DNA of 7,901 nucleotides from an uncultured Lachnospiraceae bacterium (GTDB lineage Bacteria; Bacillota; Clostridia; Lachnospirales; Lachnospiraceae): contig CAMNGO010000091.1 in the NCBI GenBank assembly GCA_946538445.1, positions 1 through 7,901 of the forward strand. The letters are read 5' to 3'. Below are positions 5,468 to 7,901 of this stretch, piece after piece (position 1 is the stretch's first letter; each line of letters opens with the position of its first letter). Made by a program: the position numbers and the translations under genes. The notes beneath the pieces are model-generated. The model searched no databases, was not told where the DNA came from, and was given only the letters and a program-made list of their open reading frames with translations.

Positions 5468-7372
5468 CTACAGATATTCCGTCAGCCATGAGGCGTAGGA
5501 AAGATTGTCTCCGGGAGAGTCCTCCGGAGTCTGCATCTCGGACTGATAATCGGTGATACCTTTCCCGCTGTTTGGATGGAAGTGAGAATATACCATATCT
5601 ACCGAATAAATTGCCAGCAGACATATGCAGATTGGAGCCAGCACCTTTCCCGGAATTCTGCTCACCAGATTGTCAATCATGGGGGCCAGGAAATAAACTA
5701 CAGCAGCACCTCCCAGACCAAAGACCAGGAGTCCTTCCGCACAGACTCTGCCGTTTATGTTTAAATAATAATTGTCATAATTCCACCACTGAGTACCTCC
5801 ATGCATCACCTCAAGCTGCCAGGATGTGAGGTACTCCACAGCACCTGCCAGGATGACTGCCATAAGAAACTCCAGCCATGGTTTTTCCCTGAAACGATAG
5901 AGCAACAGGAGAATCATGGTTCCTCCTGTACCATAAATCGGAAGCCATGGTCCATGCAGGACGCCACGGTTGACAAAGGTACCGTCAGTGATGAGATGAA
6001 GGCTTACCTCCCAAAGCCATCCGATGATACAAAACATAAAGAAGATCACGGTCACGGACAGAAGGGAATAGCACCGTAGATATCTCAGGTCCTCCAGATT
6101 CTTCATCTTTTCATTCTTCTCTATGGCAGACAGGCGTCCCGGATAAACCTTTCCTTCTATTACATCTTCCAGGTTATGCAGGTTGGCATCCTTCACCTCC
6201 TGCTCCCTCCTCTTGATTTCATTCTCATCGTAGTATAAAACCACGCCAAAAACATTCTGGATGAAACGAAGAATGGGGGTTTTCTGAACATATTCAAATC
6301 TTGGTTCATTCTTCAAAGCAAAAACATCAGCATAAGCCTCATTCAAAGATTCTTTTGGGGCATGTTCATAGAGATAAACGTCATTGAAAAACTCATAGCC
6401 TTCCTTCTTCTCATTGATATAGTCCTGGCGAAGTCTGGCATAGTATTCCGTCATGGTTGCTGTCCAATATGAATTTAGCCAGAACAGACGGACAAGCCCA
6501 AAAGTGATTACACTTAGCAGATACCATAAGATAAAACTGAGATCCAATACAAAGTATTCCCATTTATGTCCCTTCATCATTCTTCTGGAGAGGGTTATGG
6601 CCTGCTTTGAATTCAGCTTCGGATTCTCGGCAAGAATATAAGGAACCATGGCATAAGCTAATGTTTTAATGACTCCTCCGACGATGGTTAACGACCAGAA
6701 AAAAAGATAAATCGTGGCCACCAGAGTAACCCTTGCAACCCGGAACAAAGATCTGGTCCGAATCAGATACAGGAATTTACGGTAGGGTACCTTCTCATAG
6801 GTTCTTGCCTCCAGGAATATCCTGGAATATACTACCTGGAAGGTACTGATAAACAAAACATACACCGCCGCGATAAGCAGGAAGGACAGGATAATAAAGA
6901 AAATGCTTCCCAATTCCTTTGATTGGAATAAGGACTGCAGGGTAACAATAATCATTATGTAGAGTGATCCACTCTGCACATGGTTTATGATTAAAGCCAA
7001 AAATCCCCTGCTTCGGCCGATCTTTAAGGAACCGATACTCTCCTGCCTTTTTGCCTCCTGGGCAGACAAGGACTTCTTGGTATTCTCCTGGTACTGGGCG
7101 AGATTGTTTTCCATGATGGAATTGACGATCTCCCCATAGCCAAATCCGCTTTTTATGTCACCCTTTGGAGTATCCTGTCCGGATTTTTCAGCTGTTTCGG
7201 AAATCGTTTCCCGGTTGGTATCGTCCTTGGTAAGTTTCAGAAACTCCAGGGAGCCGGAGAAGGATGACCCTATTACGGCAGCAGTGAGACAAACGATCAT
7301 CAAAACCCAGTAATGGGACCGAACCACCTGCTTGGCCTTGGACTTCAGTTCTTTACGATTCAATTTTTCCAT
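5468..7372 (-). CDS. Polytopic membrane protein, DUF975 domain fused to PF06541 (ABC_trans_CmpB-like) domain
   Basis: A 634-residue integral membrane protein of unknown function. Residues 1-315 look like DUF975: a basic start (RKELKSKAKQ), a membrane segment near 21-39, a hydrophilic loop near 45-122, several more segments, then the motif VPYILAENP (243-251) and LSRRMMKGHKWE (261-272). A charged linker (316-430) follows. Residues 435-580 match PF06541: GWLWEV (451-456), NRGVLHGPWLPIYG (468-481), GAVEYLTSWQLE (510-521), and WWNYDNYYLNINGR (529-542). About nine or ten membrane segments are visible in total. The start is at ATG 7372, preceded by GGGAG at 10 bases; an in-frame GTG at 7405 has no ribosome site. 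It follows the partial MBL-fold gene by 36 bases. Despite its name, PF06541 shows no ATPase partner here. Confidence 0.85.
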   Translation of the reverse strand: MEKLNRKELKSKAKQVVRSHYWVLMIVCLTAAVIGSSFSGSLEFLKLTKDDTNRETISETAEKSGQDTPKGDIKSGFGYGEIVNSIMENNLAQYQENTKKSLSAQEAKRQESIGSLKIGRSRGFLALIINHVQSGSLYIMIIVTLQSLFQSKELGSIFFIILSFLLIAAVYVLFISTFQVVYSRIFLEARTYEKVPYRKFLYLIRTRSLFRVARVTLVATIYLFFWSLTIVGGVIKTLAYAMVPYILAENPKLNSKQAITLSRRMMKGHKWEYFVLDLSFILWYLLSVITFGLVRLFWLNSYWTATMTEYYARLRQDYINEKKEGYEFFNDVYLYEHAPKESLNEAYADVFALKNEPRFEYVQKTPILRFIQNVFGVVLYYDENEIKRREQEVKDANLHNLEDVIEGKVYPGRLSAIEKNEKMKNLEDLRYLRCYSLLSVTVIFFMFCIIGWLWEVSLHLITDGTFVNRGVLHGPWLPIYGTGGTMILLLLYRFREKPWLEFLMAVILAGAVEYLTSWQLEVMHGGTQWWNYDNYYLNINGRVCAEGLLVFGLGGAAVVYFLAPMIDNLVSRIPGKVLAPICICLLAIYSVDMVYSHFHPNSGKGITDYQSEMQTPEDSPGDNLSYASWLTEYL

Positions 7373-7408
7373 ATTTTCTAATCTCCCGAAAGTAAGCTTG
7401 ATCACAAT

Positions 7409-7901
7409 TTATTTGATCAGGCCTTCCTCATATTCACGGATTACAGTCTTGATGGCTGCCTTGGCATTCACCATAAAGGCAAAATAAGGCTGCCCCTCTG
7501 CACGGTGGGCAAAGATATCCGAATAGATCTTCAATAACTGATCCTGATCCACCCCATTTTTATACAGGCTTAAAATAATATCACAGGTCAGATGATAGTA
7601 AGACTCAACTCTGTCAAAATAGTGCTCCGGTTCTATCAGAGTTCCCATAACGCGATGGGACTGCAGAATCATTTTCACCGGGAAGGGTTTCAGTTTCTCC
7701 ACAGAACCAAGAGACTGTACATAACTGGAAACATAAGTAGGTTCCACACTGTAGGGATCTGTCACATTAGTGATACCGGTTGATTCCGAGGCAAAAAGAA
7801 TCTGGTTGATCTCATCATAAAAAGAGATGCAGCACTTAGTATGCCCCGGTGTCTCGATCACCCGGAAGCAGATATCTCCCAGATCGATCTTCATGCCTTC
7901 G
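7409..7901 (-). CDS. MBL-fold hydrolase, partial (C-terminal portion)
   Basis: About 163 residues of an MBL-fold protein whose N-terminus lies beyond the window. The frame stays open through the edge (Glu-Gly before Met at 7894), and that Met lies inside the domain, not at a start. Visible ligand regions are ETPGHT, carrying the third metal-binding His; ILFASESTG, at the place of the usual bridging Asp and here offering Glu; and LQSHRVMG with the last His. The HxHxDH motif expected upstream is outside the window. After the fold comes a C-terminal helical part ending in AIKTVIREYEEGLIK. It is probably cotranscribed with the membrane-protein gene 36 bases downstream. Its sequence is unlike the UlaG-type MBL protein elsewhere in the window, so the two are not duplicates. 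Substrate unknown. Confidence 0.85.
   Translation of the reverse strand, partial: EGMKIDLGDICFRVIETPGHTKCCISFYDEINQILFASESTGITNVTDPYSVEPTYVSSYVQSLGSVEKLKPFPVKMILQSHRVMGTLIEPEHYFDRVESYYHLTCDIILSLYKNGVDQDQLLKIYSDIFAHRAEGQPYFAFMVNAKAAIKTVIREYEEGLIK

Noticed and set aside
7391..7420. Two TGATCA copies flanking A/T-rich sequence between the MBL and membrane-protein genes
   Set aside because: Each is a self-palindrome; the stem is short, lacks a T tract and overlaps the end of the MBL gene, so neither terminator nor operator is supported.
4736..7901. The two MBL-fold genes as a duplication
   Set aside because: They share only fold-level motifs; one is UlaG-like and the other has an ETPGHT/SESTG pattern with a different C-terminus.
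1..7901. CRISPR array, tRNA, rRNA, insertion sequence or prophage part
   Set aside because: No spaced direct repeats, tRNA-like cloverleaf, transposase motif or terminal inverted repeats were seen on either strand by eye.

Overview
The window looks like a chromosomal segment of a Clostridia-type Firmicute, probably Lachnospiraceae or a close relative. This is inferred from strong AGGAGG ribosome sites, moderate GC, a thiM-thiE-HAD-thiD salvage operon behind a TPP riboswitch, and a DUF975/PF06541 membrane protein. Species cannot be named from sequence alone. Nothing marks it as mobile: no transposase, integrase, tRNA, CRISPR array or long repeat was seen.

Layout. (1) Positions 84-1388, minus strand: a 4'-phosphopantetheinyl transferase gene followed 33 bases later by an AIM24/TIGR00266-family gene. 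(2) Positions 1389-1679: a divergent control region with an extended -10 promoter firing left, and a near-consensus sigma-A promoter (TTGACT-17-TATAAT) firing right into a TPP riboswitch with an intrinsic terminator. (3) Positions 1680-4571, plus strand: thiM, thiE, a HAD-family phosphatase gene and thiD, tightly packed with two overlaps and one 6-base gap. (4) Positions 4572-4735: a spacer with two small hairpins and a candidate promoter. (5) Positions 4736-5368, plus strand: an MBL-fold hydrolase of the UlaG-like type. (6) Positions 5393-5430: a bidirectional terminator between convergent genes. (7) Positions 5468-7372, minus strand: a 634-residue polytopic membrane protein joining DUF975 and PF06541. 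(8) Positions 7409-7901, minus strand: the C-terminal part of a second, unrelated MBL-fold protein that runs off the window.

How it works. ThiM phosphorylates hydroxyethylthiazole, ThiD phosphorylates hydroxymethylpyrimidine twice, and ThiE joins the products to thiamin monophosphate. De novo enzymes (ThiC, ThiG and others) and ThiL are absent from the window, so this is a salvage cassette. The riboswitch can be read to base level: the 3' strand of aptamer stem P1 can pair with the 5' arm of the terminator, so ligand-stabilised P1 frees the terminator. Start sites were moved inward from the longest open frame for thiM, the PPTase, the AIM24 gene and the membrane protein, on ribosome-site evidence.

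I did not find a clearly new system. The best leads are the HAD phosphatase in the thiamin operon, its same-frame junction with thiD, the DUF975-PF06541 fusion, and the altered active-site motifs of the PPTase.
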